Assembly (NCBI RefSeq): GCF_021442025.1
Contig: NZ_CP090446.1
Location: 2,728,001-2,792,000 of the forward strand
Direction of reading: 5' to 3'
Length of the DNA: 64,000 bases
Source of the DNA: Sphingobacterium sp. SRCM116780
GTDB taxonomy: Bacteria; Bacteroidota; Bacteroidia; Sphingobacteriales; Sphingobacteriaceae
Under the pieces are notes generated by a model, which was given only the letters and a program-made list of their open reading frames with translations, ran no database searches and had not been told where the DNA came from. Each line of letters starts with the position of its first letter. The stretch's first letter is position 1. Shown piece after piece: positions 1-8,797 of this stretch. A program made the position numbers and the translations under genes.

Positions 1-65
1 TGCTTGGTTGGTAGAGAGAATGTAAATCAAAAAAATAGAATAATAAACATTTACTTATACATAAA

Positions 66-1037
66 ATGGATAATATTTTTTTAAACGCTTGTAAAAACAA
101 CCAAAAAGCAATTGTGCAAACTTTGCTTAAAAAAGGCGACATCAATCTCAATAAGCGCGACGCGATGGGCAATACGCCATTGTTCTATTCGTGCCAAAAA
201 GGTGCAAGAGACATCGTTAAAATTTTAGTAGAGGCTGGAGCCGATATCAATCTGGCAAATAACCAAAGTGCTACACCTTTACATATTGTTTCACAAAGCG
301 GAAATAAAGAAATAGCGACTATTTTGCTAAATAATGGTGCCGATATTAATGTAACCGATAAAGCAGGCAAAACCGCACTGATTTATTCGTTGGCCGAAGG
401 AAGGACTGAATTTACCAAATTTCTCTTATCAAAAGGTGCTGATAAAACCATTAAAGATAACGACGGACATAGTGCTTTAGATTATGCCACCAGCAGAGGT
501 TTACGAGATACCGTTGCATTGTTGGTTGGTGAGGCAGATGATAAAAATAGCACTGGAAACACAGCGCTTCATCAAGCTGTTTGGAACAATGAAGCCGAGG
601 TGGTTAGCGAATTATTGAAAATAAATACCATTAACATTAATGCTATAAACGACCAAGGCGATAGTGCATTGGTTTTGGCCTGTATGCAAAATAATTTACG
701 AATTACAGAGCAATTGCTCAACGCCGACGCCGATATGTTATTGAAACGCTTGGATGGCAACTCGGTTTTGCATTATAGCAGTGGCCGTGGAAACAAGGAA
801 ATTGCCAAGTTACTTATCGAAAAAGGAATGGACATGAACAGCAAAAACAATGAAGGCGAAACCCCGTTAATTGTGGCTTCCATTTGTGGGTTTAATGAAA
901 TTACCGCCTTACTTGTTGATCATGGTGCCAGTGTAAACGAAAAAGACAACGACGAGCATTCAGCATTGCATTATGCTTCAGAAAAGGGCTACAATGAGAT
1001 TGTAGAGCAGCTGATCATAGCTGGAGCTAGTTCATAA
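66..1037 (+). CDS. ankyrin repeat protein
   Basis: The 323-residue protein is made almost entirely of about ten ankyrin repeats of roughly 33 residues, with the usual G-x-TPLH / A-x-x-G-x-x-E-I-x-x-L-L pattern (for example TPLHIVSQSGNKEIATILL near residue 70). There is no signal peptide or membrane segment, so a cytoplasmic protein-binding scaffold is expected; no enzymatic domain is visible. The start is the ATG at 66 in an AT-rich leader. GCC, GCG and CGC codons are more frequent than in the metabolic genes further right, which may mean a different origin. The binding partner cannot be told from sequence. Confidence 0.9.
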   Translation: MDNIFLNACKNNQKAIVQTLLKKGDINLNKRDAMGNTPLFYSCQKGARDIVKILVEAGADINLANNQSATPLHIVSQSGNKEIATILLNNGADINVTDKAGKTALIYSLAEGRTEFTKFLLSKGADKTIKDNDGHSALDYATSRGLRDTVALLVGEADDKNSTGNTALHQAVWNNEAEVVSELLKINTININAINDQGDSALVLACMQNNLRITEQLLNADADMLLKRLDGNSVLHYSSGRGNKEIAKLLIEKGMDMNSKNNEGETPLIVASICGFNEITALLVDHGASVNEKDNDEHSALHYASEKGYNEIVEQLIIAGASS

Positions 1038-1083
1038 AAAATGATTATTAAAGCTTCATTTTATAAATTAAAATTCATAACTA

Positions 1084-1158
1084 ATGAAAACAATCTAAAA
1101 ACGAAAAATTTTAGTCTTGGCACTCATTGCCACATTAACCATCGATTCTCTAACGTAG
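1084..1158 (+). pseudogene. decayed signal-peptide gene fragment
   Basis: An ATG followed by MKTI, an in-frame TAA, then KRKILVLALIATLTIDSLT and a TAG reads like the start of a secreted protein (basic N-terminus and hydrophobic core) broken by a stop at codon 5. Nothing recognisable follows. It is probably the remnant of a secreted protein gene, but it is short and could be chance. Confidence 0.35.
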
Positions 1159-1256
1159 TAATTAGCAAAGAAAGCTATAATGATGTAATGAAATAACAAC
1201 AACAATAAGATTACTGGATAAAATAAAAAATTTAACACTTACAAATACAGAACAAT

Positions 1257-1586
1257 ATGATCATTTTTGGAACAAGAAATAAGTTTTTAACCGCATTCAA
1301 TACTGAGCAAACTTGCGGTCATTGCAACACTGGCAAATTAAATTTAGCTTACACCATTAGCTATTTCCATATCTTTTGGATACCCATGTTTCCATTTGGC
1401 AAAAAAGGGATGACCCAATGCCCACATTGTAAACAAATATTAAACGCGTATGAGCTTGCTCCAGAAAGTCGTAATTACATCAACGCTCAAAAAAGTAATG
1501 TTAAAACACCTTTAACATATTTCGCTGGACTTATTTTAATTGGCGCTTTAATATTGTTTGTGGTTGTAGTTAATATGTTGAAATAA
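1257..1586 (+). CDS. small zinc-ribbon membrane protein
   Basis: The protein has 109 residues. Two CxxC pairs, CGHC near residue 20 and CPHC near residue 55, form a probable zinc ribbon with a hydrophobic aromatic stretch between them. A single membrane helix follows near residues 84-105, and the protein ends directly after it. This matches the zinc-ribbon domain-containing proteins common in Bacteroidota; their function is unknown. It follows the ankyrin gene by 220 bases and is not clearly in an operon with it. Confidence 0.75.
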   Translation: MIIFGTRNKFLTAFNTEQTCGHCNTGKLNLAYTISYFHIFWIPMFPFGKKGMTQCPHCKQILNAYELAPESRNYINAQKSNVKTPLTYFAGLILIGALILFVVVVNMLK

Positions 1587-1650
1587 ACAGGTTGCAACTT
1601 TTGAACATGATCTAGGGCAATCACAAATAAATTTGGTCTATCCTATCCAC

Positions 1651-1680
1651 AAAAAAAGCCTTCCGCTATGCGGAGGGCTT
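1651..1680 (-). terminator. intrinsic terminator of tRNA-Pro
   Basis: An 11-base-pair stem (1656-1666 with 1670-1680, one G-U pair) with a 3-base loop is followed on the minus strand by seven U. It lies 11 bases past the tRNA 3' end. Confidence 0.8.
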
Positions 1681-1691
1681 CAATTTTATTG

Positions 1692-1765
1692 TCGGGGTGG
1701 CAGGATTCGAACCTACGACCTCCACATCCCAAATGTGGCGCGATACCGGGCTACGCTACACCCCG
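1692..1765 (-). tRNA. tRNA-Pro (anticodon UGG)
   Basis: The minus strand folds as a complete 74-base cloverleaf: acceptor arm CGGGGTG paired with CACCCCG, a D arm, an anticodon stem CCACA/TGTGG around loop TTTGGGA giving anticodon TGG, and a T arm with GGTTCGAATCC. The discriminator is A, and the CCA end is not encoded. A TAnnTTTG promoter lies 33 bases upstream and an intrinsic terminator follows immediately, so it is a single-gene transcription unit. Confidence 0.96.
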
Positions 1766-1797
1766 AAAAAGGTATCACCTTTTGTTTTACTGTGATG

Positions 1798-1827
1798 CAA
1801 ATATACAGTGATTTTTATATTTATCAA
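1798..1827 (-). promoter_or_regulatory. promoter of tRNA-Pro
   Basis: On the minus strand TTG (1825-1827), a 19-base spacer and TATATTTG (1798-1805) match the Bacteroidota primary sigma consensus TTG-N19/20-TAnnTTTG. The start of transcription would fall about 25 bases before the tRNA. A perfect inverted repeat (1807-1818 / 1830-1841) covers the spacer and the -33 element. Confidence 0.7.
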
Positions 1828-1841
1828 GGATAAAAATCACT
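1807..1841. repeat. 12-bp perfect inverted repeat over the tRNA-Pro promoter
   Basis: Bases 1807-1818 and 1830-1841 are perfect reverse complements with an 11-base spacer. The arms straddle the -33 TTG and fill most of the spacer of the tRNA-Pro promoter. It could be a protein-binding site or a hairpin; it has no U tract on the side needed for a terminator. Confidence 0.6.
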
Positions 1842-1986
1842 TTATTCAATAAACCTCTGATTTAATGAGAAATAAAATTATTACCTCTAACTATTATCAT
1901 AATTACATGAATATCCTCCTATTATGATGTGTAAAACTTTTTAAAATATATCTAGAGTAGCCTCTATAAAATCAAAAGGGATTGTC

Positions 1987-1994
1987 TATCTTTG
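1987..1994 (+). promoter_or_regulatory. -7 element of rplS promoter
   Basis: TATCTTTG matches TAnnTTTG exactly and is followed by GCAACAAAC, a common start context. No good TTG is seen at the -33 position. The implied 5' leader of about 110 bases before rplS is long enough for control by free ribosomal protein, but no specific structure was identified. Confidence 0.55.
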
Positions 1995-2111
1995 CAACAA
2001 ACTAAGACGGCATAAAACTTTTTGAAAAAAGTATTTCTTAAAGTAAAAAAAAAGCTGTAATATTGCATTCCGATTTTTACAGGCTAATAATCGTATTTAA
2101 TACTCAAAATC

Positions 2112-2459
2112 ATGGATTTAGTAAAATTTGTAGAAGAACAAGCGGTAATCATAAATGAAGTTCCCGCATTTAAAGCTGGAGACACCATAAGCGTTCATTA
2201 TAAAATTCGCGAAGGAAATAAAGAGCGTATCCAAATTTACCAAGGTGTGGTTCTCCAATTGAACAGCGAAGGTGTTAATTCAACTTTCACTGTACGCAAA
2301 ATTTCAAATGGCATTGGTGTGGAACGTATTTTCCCTGTAAATTCGCCTAACATTGAAAAAATTGTAGTAAACAGCTACGGTAAAGTACGTCGCGCTAAAT
2401 TATTTTATTTACGTGGTCTTACTGGTAAAGCTGCTCGTATTAAGTCTAAAAGAATCTAA
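2112..2459 (+). CDS. rplS: 50S ribosomal protein L19
   Basis: The 115-residue protein is full length for bL19, a protein at the interface of the two ribosomal subunits. Conserved stretches include [24 protein letters not shown] near residues 19-42, FTVRKIS.GIGVER.FP near 60-78 and [20 protein letters not shown] at the C-terminus. It stands alone here, with its own promoter and terminator, rather than in the rpsP-rimM-trmD-rplS operon of many bacteria. No Shine-Dalgarno sequence precedes the ATG. Confidence 0.98.
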   Translation: MDLVKFVEEQAVIINEVPAFKAGDTISVHYKIREGNKERIQIYQGVVLQLNSEGVNSTFTVRKISNGIGVERIFPVNSPNIEKIVVNSYGKVRRAKLFYLRGLTGKAARIKSKRI

Positions 2460-2479
2460 TTACGACTACGCAAGCATAA

Positions 2480-2514
2480 AAAAAGGCTTTGATTCATTTC
2501 AAAAGCCTTTTTTT
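2480..2514 (+). terminator. intrinsic terminator of rplS
   Basis: A stem of AAAGGCTTT (2482-2490) with AAAGCCTTT (2502-2510) is followed by a run of T. The A tract on the other side could serve a minus-strand transcript as well. Confidence 0.8.
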
Positions 2515-2572
2515 ATTTTAAAATTTTCAAAACAAAGCCGCATTGCATCTCTTGGACACAAAGCTTTGTAAC

Positions 2573-3859
2573 TTATAAGCTTACCTTATTTCCTAATAGT
2601 GATTTATAATACGCTTCTATATCCTTCCAATGGTAATAGGGCAAAATATCACTCTTTACTGGAGGTATCAGTTTTTCATTCTCGTTAAGTAAGAATTTTA
2701 CGATAATATCTGAGGAACCTGGCTTTCTAAAGAAAACAATCTGAATATTAGCGGCCATAGGTGCGATCTTGAAATTACTCCACGCCTTATAAAATTCTGA
2801 TGGTTCGGAAACACTGTTATACGTATCTTCCAAATGCAAAAGCATAGCTAATGGGATAATGTTTCCATCGTGAGCAAATCGAAATGCGGCGCCATTTGAA
2901 TGGGTGGAGATAGTTTTTTCAGCTCTTTCCAGAATATCCCGTAAAATTGGTTTAGCATTCTCAAACATTATCCCCCCATTTAATGCAGAATTTGCATCAC
3001 TTACATAATTTTTATAATTGCGACATTGCCATAAATCAAAAAGCTCTTGTTTCTCAAACACATCATAAAAATTTAGTTTAGTTTCAATATTCTGCATATC
3101 ACCAGCAATTTCGTACATCCCTTCAAACAGCTGCTTTTGATTTACATGCTGTTGTATATAAACGCTATCCGTAAAAAGAGCGTGTACCATTCGACTTGGG
3201 TTGATATGGTTATTTTCAAATTTATCATAATCTGCTCTCCAGTCAGATTTTGAAGAATTAAACATATTCGCTTCATTGGTATGAAAGTTAAGATAACGTT
3301 GGTATTTCATACTCGCATCTCTTGAAATAAGCAACTTCGGGTTAAGTTCCTTCAGTCGTTCGCTAAAGGCATCCATACTTAATGCACAACGGAGAACAGT
3401 TGTAGATTGAGCCGAAATTTCGGCCTTATCAACGAAAATCTGAGGGTATCTAGTATACATACGTTCGGCTATACCCCTATGCTGTCTGACTCCCAAAGGA
3501 GAAAGATCTCCTCCCCTGAATTCAGCTTCCTGCCATACTTTTTTCAACCGTTCGAATACATCTTTTCCTAACGCGGACAATGTATGGTTATTAGCGGCAT
3601 CCTGCAACAGATCCAGTACCACTTTATATTGATCGTCACTAACTAAATAACGGGAGCCATGGCGACTAAAATGACTGATATAAAATGGCTCATATCCCTT
3701 TGGTACAGGTGCTTGAGGTGAAATTTCCTTTTCTGGATAAGCATAGTACACACCTGCGGTTTTTTCAGGATTGTCAAACATTTCCTGTTTTGAAGTTTGG
3801 GCACTACCTACTTGAATACTGATGTATAATGCACTTAAGAAAATGGTTATATTTTTCAT
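2573..3859 (-). CDS. secreted histidine acid phosphatase (branch 2)
   Basis: A signal peptide (residues 1-20, ending GSAQ) precedes a histidine phosphatase domain. The catalytic motif RHGSR is at residues 66-70 and the distal HD pair is His330-Asp331 (FAHDGNII), as in clade-2 histidine acid phosphatases such as phytases and MINPP-type inositol phosphatases. The nucleophile is the RHG histidine and the acid is in the HD motif. Length 428 is normal. It probably releases phosphate from organic phosphate esters in the periplasm; inositol phosphates are the best guess from family members in Bacteroides. It is monocistronic, with no obvious minus-strand promoter. Confidence 0.85.
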   Translation of the reverse strand: MKNITIFLSALYISIQVGSAQTSKQEMFDNPEKTAGVYYAYPEKEISPQAPVPKGYEPFYISHFSRHGSRYLVSDDQYKVVLDLLQDAANNHTLSALGKDVFERLKKVWQEAEFRGGDLSPLGVRQHRGIAERMYTRYPQIFVDKAEISAQSTTVLRCALSMDAFSERLKELNPKLLISRDASMKYQRYLNFHTNEANMFNSSKSDWRADYDKFENNHINPSRMVHALFTDSVYIQQHVNQKQLFEGMYEIAGDMQNIETKLNFYDVFEKQELFDLWQCRNYKNYVSDANSALNGGIMFENAKPILRDILERAEKTISTHSNGAAFRFAHDGNIIPLAMLLHLEDTYNSVSEPSEFYKAWSNFKIAPMAANIQIVFFRKPGSSDIIVKFLLNENEKLIPPVKSDILPYYHWKDIEAYYKSLLGNKVSL

Positions 3860-4262
3860 TATTTATAATTTGTGAATAAGGTATTTTAAACTTTAATTTA
3901 TGTGGTCTGCATGAACTATTTAATTAGAATACCTCTTAGTTAGACCGTTAAAATAGTTTGCCAAATAATGTTTAGGTTTTTTAGATTTAGTTATTTAGGT
4001 TTTATTTTATGTTGTATACATAATCAACCATATTTAACTTTGATATTGGCATTATAAATATCAAAGGATTGGTTAGATAAGCGTTTTATATTTTTTAACC
4101 AATGTAAATGAAATATTTCAGGCGTGCAAATTATTTTATTGCGCTAAATGTAAAGTTGTGTTCGTATAACTTTTTATACTTACAAGGATTTAACCGTTTA
4201 ACTATCCGAATCTTGCAAGGATAATTCAGTAATTAAGACATGGATGAAAGGATACCTTTTTC
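3860..4262. other. AT-rich intergenic region, no gene seen
   Basis: About 400 bases between the phosphatase start and the foldback element. It must contain the phosphatase promoter, but no convincing TTG-N20-TAnnTTTG pair was found on the minus strand. No ORF, tRNA or riboswitch-like structure was recognised. Confidence 0.5.
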
Positions 4263-4441
4263 TAACCTTCTTCGTACTTTCTTCGAACCATCTTCTAAGT
4301 TTCAATACACCTGGAACGCTCTTTTACCGCTGTTGCACCGCCTTTTCCCCGAGTCAACTGTGGTAAAAAGGCGGAGAAAGGACGGTAGAAGAGTACTGGA
4401 AGTTAGAAGAGAGTCCGAAGTTGGTTAGAAGTTGGTTAGAA
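4263..4441. repeat. long imperfect foldback (palindromic) element
   Basis: The two halves are reverse complements in blocks. The inner stem is CCGCCTTTT (4338-4346) with AAAAGGCGG (4366-4374), perfect. After an 8/8 internal loop, 4319-4329 pairs with 4383-4393 (10 of 11). After a 10-base bulge on the left, 4291-4308 pairs with 4393-4410 (15 of 18). Outside these, CTAACCTTCTTCG (4263-4275) resembles the complement of the distal GTTGGTTAGAAG copies. The right edge carries a tandem 11-base repeat GTTGGTTAGAA (4420-4430 and 4431-4441). It is GC-richer than its flanks and looks like a miniature mobile or REP-like element rather than a terminator. A 62-codon ORF inside it (4240-4428) is probably not a gene. 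Confidence 0.65.
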
Positions 4442-4575
4442 GTTGATATAGATTTTAGGCAATAGTAAAAGCTGACATACCTTCGCCCTCTTTAGCAACA
4501 TTTTCTTTACAAGGCAAAATATACTTTAATGCTAAATCTTTTTAGTTTATCTTAATGGGCTGAAAAGTTATTTTT

Positions 4576-5673
4576 ATGAACAAATCTATTTTTATCTTTA
4601 TATTATCATGCTGCTATACGATCAGCTATGGTCAAAATTCTATCAAAGAATTTTTAGCGCTGCAATCGATACCAAAAACCTACGCTGTTCTTAAAACGAA
4701 TGAAACCTTGCAAATTGATGGAAAGGATAATGAAAATAGCTGGGCACAAGCAAAGACAATCACTAATTTTGAAGATATCCAAGGCAAAAACTTCAAACAA
4801 CCTGCTTATAAAACAGAACTGAAAATGTTATGGGATTCGACTTATTTATATGTTTATGCGAAACTTTATGATCCTCATATTTGGGCAGATATTAAGAAAC
4901 ATGATGAAATTGTCTATTTGAACAACGACTTTGAGATTTTCCTAAAACCAAATTTGCATCAAGCTGAATATTACGAAGTCGAAGTTAATGCCCTTCAAAC
5001 CATATTCGACCTTATGCTTACAAAACCTTACCGATTTGGTGGAGAAGCAATCACACATTGGGATCTAAAAAATCTTAAATCGGCAGTCTATGTTAATGGC
5101 TCACTCAACAACCCACAAGATACCGACTCGTTCTGGTCTGTTGAGTTTGCAATACCACATCAATCTATTTATGCATTTGGAAAACCTATGATGCCTAAAC
5201 CTAATGACTACTGGCTTTGCAACTTCTCCCGTGTACAATGGCAACATGAAGTCATCAACGATCAATACCGCAGAAAAACAAAGAATAACAAGATTTTAGA
5301 AGAGGACAATTGGGTATGGTCTCCAATAGGCCTAATCAACATGCATTATCCTGAAAGATGGGGTTATATACAATTTGTAGAACATGCACAGGAACAACCT
5401 CCTGCTTTACCAGAGACGTATGAAATAACAAAATTGGCTTGGAATATTCATTATTTACAACGATTATTTTATAAAGAGAATCGTATGTACACGAACCAGC
5501 TATCAAAACTTTCTCTGTTTAAAGAAAATATAAATCCAATTCTAAAAAATTATCAGATCACGTTGAACTTAAGTCAGGATAAAAAGAATTATAATATGCA
5601 AATCGTTGATCATCGATCAAAGAAAATGTATGTATACTTAGACAATAAGGGTAATTTTGAGATCAATCCGTAG
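4576..5673 (+). CDS. secreted CBM9-like (DOMON-type) carbohydrate-binding protein
   Basis: A signal peptide (1-20, ending SYGQ) is followed, from about residue 40 to 265, by a domain of the carbohydrate-binding family 9-like type: IDGKDNENSWAQAKTITNF, then LKMLWDSTYLYVYAKLYDPHIWA, a bound-ligand strand NDFEIFLKPN, and WSVEFAIPHQSI followed by W.CNFSRVQW. Bacteroidota encode many such stand-alone proteins near glycan-degrading genes; the ligand is unknown. The last 90 residues have no recognised domain. It is monocistronic, and no enzymatic residues were identified. Confidence 0.8.
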   Translation: MNKSIFIFILSCCYTISYGQNSIKEFLALQSIPKTYAVLKTNETLQIDGKDNENSWAQAKTITNFEDIQGKNFKQPAYKTELKMLWDSTYLYVYAKLYDPHIWADIKKHDEIVYLNNDFEIFLKPNLHQAEYYEVEVNALQTIFDLMLTKPYRFGGEAITHWDLKNLKSAVYVNGSLNNPQDTDSFWSVEFAIPHQSIYAFGKPMMPKPNDYWLCNFSRVQWQHEVINDQYRRKTKNNKILEEDNWVWSPIGLINMHYPERWGYIQFVEHAQEQPPALPETYEITKLAWNIHYLQRLFYKENRMYTNQLSKLSLFKENINPILKNYQITLNLSQDKKNYNMQIVDHRSKKMYVYLDNKGNFEINP

Positions 5674-5859
5674 ATTAAGGTTTTATGATTAACTAAAATT
5701 AAAAGCTGATTATTTATCAAGTAGCTCATAAAAGAGGAGATTATTTATAGATGGGTTCGGATATTCATTTTAATAACCATAGTCATTTGAAATGATATTC
5801 AATCTTCAACAAAACACCCAAAGAAAATAGAACTAATATTATTACTTTTACAAGCAATA

Positions 5860-6984
5860 ATGTATAAGAATATATCCTTTTTTCCCAATCTGAATGCGTT
5901 AAGATTTGTTGCTGCATTACTGGTCATCTTTCATCATGGAGAGGTAATTCGAGCGAAAAATGATTTTATTAGTTATGAACATTTAAGTTTTTTTCAAAAC
6001 GGGAGTACTGCTGTTAAATTTTTCTTTGTTCTAAGTGGTTTTCTAATTAGCTATCTGTTGCTAAAAGAGAAAGCTGAGAAAAAGACGATATCTATTCCAA
6101 ATTTCTATTTGAAAAGAGTAATCCGTATATGGCCTCTTTATTTTTTATTAGTTACTATTGGCATCCTGCTATTTCCTTTTTTATTTGAGGTATTACATAT
6201 CAAGTATACTTTTCCCTATAAGGTTGATCAAGTATGGCTTTTATTCTTGCTATTCTTACCTAGTGTAGTAACCTTTAAATTTGGCTCCCATTTATTGGAA
6301 CCGCTTTGGTCAATTGGCGTAGAAGAGTGGTTTTATATTATCTGGGCACCTCTATTCAAATGGATAGATAATAAACTGGCATTTATTATCGGTATATTTT
6401 TGATCAAAATAATCCTGTTAACACTTTGTTTTAACAACATGATTGTGAACGATCTACTTGTACACCTGATTAAAACATTTGCATTTGAATCCATGGCTAT
6501 TGGTGGACTTGGAGCTTATTTTCTATACAATACCTCTATGGATATACATCAATTGTATAAAAAGTATGCACCTCTAAATTACTTATTGTCAACTGTACTG
6601 TTTGTTTATTTCTTTTTCAGAGCATATGCTCATGCATTACTTGGATTTGATATTTTTGAAAGTTGGCTATTTTCTTATATCATCTTAAATTTTCTCTTTT
6701 TAAATCTGATTTTATTTTCCAGTGTTATACTAAGTTCAGAGTCATTTTTTAATAGATCATTTCTTGACTATGCAGGTAAAATCTCTTATGGTATTTACAT
6801 GTACCATATGATTGTGATATTTGCGGTTATCCATCTTGGAAAAAAATATTTATTAAATCTGGATCCTTGGCTCAGTTTTACTATTTTTTATGTCCTTGTC
6901 ATTGTGGGCACATGCATCACAGCGCATCTGTCTAAAAAATATTTTGAAGATTTTTTCATGAAATTCAGATCAAAATTGAATTAA
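5860..6984 (+). CDS. acyltransferase family 3 membrane protein (OafA/YrhL-like)
   Basis: The 374-residue protein has about ten hydrophobic helices. It starts with the family motif LNALRFVAALLVIFHHGE, whose paired histidines are the presumed catalytic site, and has FFVLSGFLISYLLLKE and YLKRVIRIWPLYF downstream. The family transfers acyl groups, usually acetyl, to sugars of O-antigen, exopolysaccharide or peptidoglycan across the inner membrane. No glycan biosynthesis genes lie beside it, so the substrate is open. The AT content is high even for this region. Confidence 0.88.
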   Translation: MYKNISFFPNLNALRFVAALLVIFHHGEVIRAKNDFISYEHLSFFQNGSTAVKFFFVLSGFLISYLLLKEKAEKKTISIPNFYLKRVIRIWPLYFLLVTIGILLFPFLFEVLHIKYTFPYKVDQVWLLFLLFLPSVVTFKFGSHLLEPLWSIGVEEWFYIIWAPLFKWIDNKLAFIIGIFLIKIILLTLCFNNMIVNDLLVHLIKTFAFESMAIGGLGAYFLYNTSMDIHQLYKKYAPLNYLLSTVLFVYFFFRAYAHALLGFDIFESWLFSYIILNFLFLNLILFSSVILSSESFFNRSFLDYAGKISYGIYMYHMIVIFAVIHLGKKYLLNLDPWLSFTIFYVLVIVGTCITAHLSKKYFEDFFMKFRSKLN

Positions 6985-7074
6985 CTGAAGTCGCAATTAA
7001 ATATCTTATGCTTCAAAAATTTTAAATCGTAAAAATTAAAAACAAAAAAAAACTTAGTCTTCCACAAATATTCT

Positions 7075-7082
7075 TATCTTTG
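7075..7082 (+). promoter_or_regulatory. -7 element of the pyrG promoter
   Basis: TATCTTTG followed by TATCCCG is a perfect TAnnTTTG match 66 bases before the pyrG ATG. No TTG is evident at the expected -33 spacing. Confidence 0.55.
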
Positions 7083-7147
7083 TATCCCGTACATAAAGCA
7101 GATATTTAGGTCACTTTAGACCTTATATTTTGAAATCCATTATTGTT

Positions 7148-8782
7148 ATGACTAAATATATTTTTGTTACGGGCGGCGTTACTTCGTCGTTAGGGAAGGG
7201 TATTATTGCATCTTCTCTTGCTAAACTTCTCCAAGCACGTGGCTACAAAGTAACCATTCAAAAATTCGACCCCTACATTAACATCGACCCAGGAACATTG
7301 AATCCCTATGAACATGGTGAGTGTTATGTTACTGAAGATGGCGCTGAAACGGATCTTGATTTGGGTTATTATGAACGTTTCTTAAATGTTCCAACTTCTC
7401 AAGCCAATAATGTAACTACAGGTCGTATTTATCAATCTGTTATCCAAAAAGAGCGTGAAGGTGCTTATTTAGGAAAAACTGTTCAAGTTGTTCCCCATAT
7501 CACAGATGAGATTAAGAACCGGATGCAATTGTTAGGTCAAACGGGTCAATATGATATTGTCATTACAGAATTAGGTGGTACTGTTGGTGATATTGAATCA
7601 TTGCCTTTCATTGAGGCTGTGCGTCAATTGAGATGGGAATTAGGCACAAATGATTCTGTAGTTATCCACTTAACATTAGTTCCTTATTTAGCTGCTGCAG
7701 GTGAATTGAAAACTAAACCTACACAACACTCTGTTAAAACATTATTGGAATACGGTATTCAACCTGATATTTTAGTTTGTCGTACGGAACATAAATTAAC
7801 GCAGGAAATTCGTAAGAAATTGGCTTTGTTTTGCAATGTCAACCTGAATGCAGTAGTAGAATCAATTGATGCTCCTACCATTTACGATGTTCCTTTAAAT
7901 ATGTTGAAAGAGCAGTTAGACAAAACTGTATTGGCTAAATTGAAACTTTCGAATAAAAACGAACCTGATTTAGACAGCTGGAAAGCTTTCTTAGGTAAAT
8001 TAAAAAATCCGACAAATGAAGTTAACATTGGTTTAGTGGGTAAATATGTAGAATTACCTGATGCTTATAAATCAATTGTTGAAAGTTTTATTCACGCTGG
8101 CGCTACTAATGAATGTAAAGTAAAATTAGCATACATTGCTGCTGAGAGTGTGAACGATGATAATGTTCAAGATAAATTGAAAGAAATGGATGGTGTACTT
8201 GTTGCACCTGGATTTGGTGAACGTGGCTTAGAAGGAAAATTGGCTTCTATTAAATATGTTCGCGAAAATAATATTCCTTTCTTTGGTATCTGTTTGGGAA
8301 TGCAATGTTCAGTTATCGAATTTGGGCGTAACGTATTAGGTTTAAAAGATGCAAATAGTGTTGAAATGAATGCTGATACCCTAAATCCAGTAATCAATTT
8401 GATGGAGGATCAAAAAAATATTACCAATATGGGAGGTACTATGCGTTTAGGTGCTTATGACTGCGATGTCAAAAAAGGTACAAAAGCATATAGTATTTAT
8501 GGAAAGACTAGAATTACGGAGCGTCATCGTCATCGTTATGAATTCAATAATGACTATTTAAAGCAGTATGAAGCCGCTGGTATGATTGCTTCAGGAATCA
8601 ATCCAACTTCAGGTTTAGTGGAAATTGTGGAATTAAAAAACCATCCTTTTTTCGTTGCAGGACAATTTCATCCAGAATTAAAGTCAACTGTTGCAAATCC
8701 TCACCCACTTTTTGTTAGCTTTGTAGCCGCTGCTCTGTCAAATAAGAAAAATAAGATACAAAAGCAGGAAACAATTAAGTAA
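7148..8782 (+). CDS. pyrG: CTP synthase
   Basis: It makes CTP from UTP, ATP and glutamine, the last step of pyrimidine nucleotide synthesis. The N-terminal synthetase domain begins [19 protein letters not shown] and contains the GTVGDIES motif; the C-terminal class I glutamine amidotransferase domain has the nucleophile Cys382 in GICLGMQC and the His-Glu pair in FHPEL. From the ATG at 7148 the length is 544, typical of PyrG. An upstream TTG at 7130 would add six non-conserved residues and is rejected. yidC follows after 15 bases, an arrangement seen in other Bacteroidota, so the two are probably cotranscribed. Confidence 0.98.
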   Translation: MTKYIFVTGGVTSSLGKGIIASSLAKLLQARGYKVTIQKFDPYINIDPGTLNPYEHGECYVTEDGAETDLDLGYYERFLNVPTSQANNVTTGRIYQSVIQKEREGAYLGKTVQVVPHITDEIKNRMQLLGQTGQYDIVITELGGTVGDIESLPFIEAVRQLRWELGTNDSVVIHLTLVPYLAAAGELKTKPTQHSVKTLLEYGIQPDILVCRTEHKLTQEIRKKLALFCNVNLNAVVESIDAPTIYDVPLNMLKEQLDKTVLAKLKLSNKNEPDLDSWKAFLGKLKNPTNEVNIGLVGKYVELPDAYKSIVESFIHAGATNECKVKLAYIAAESVNDDNVQDKLKEMDGVLVAPGFGERGLEGKLASIKYVRENNIPFFGICLGMQCSVIEFGRNVLGLKDANSVEMNADTLNPVINLMEDQKNITNMGGTMRLGAYDCDVKKGTKAYSIYGKTRITERHRHRYEFNNDYLKQYEAAGMIASGINPTSGLVEIVELKNHPFFVAGQFHPELKSTVANPHPLFVSFVAAALSNKKNKIQKQETIK

Positions 8783-8797
8783 GTTTAATTTTTAAAA

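Noticed and set aside
1633..1833. 66-codon ORF on the plus strand
   Set aside because: It runs antisense through the tRNA-Pro gene and its terminator; ORFs with CRGGRIRTYD-like sequences are a well-known artefact over tRNAs.
4240..4428. 62-codon ORF inside the foldback element
   Set aside because: The sequence is explained by the palindrome; the protein is low-complexity basic at the end and matches no family I recognise.
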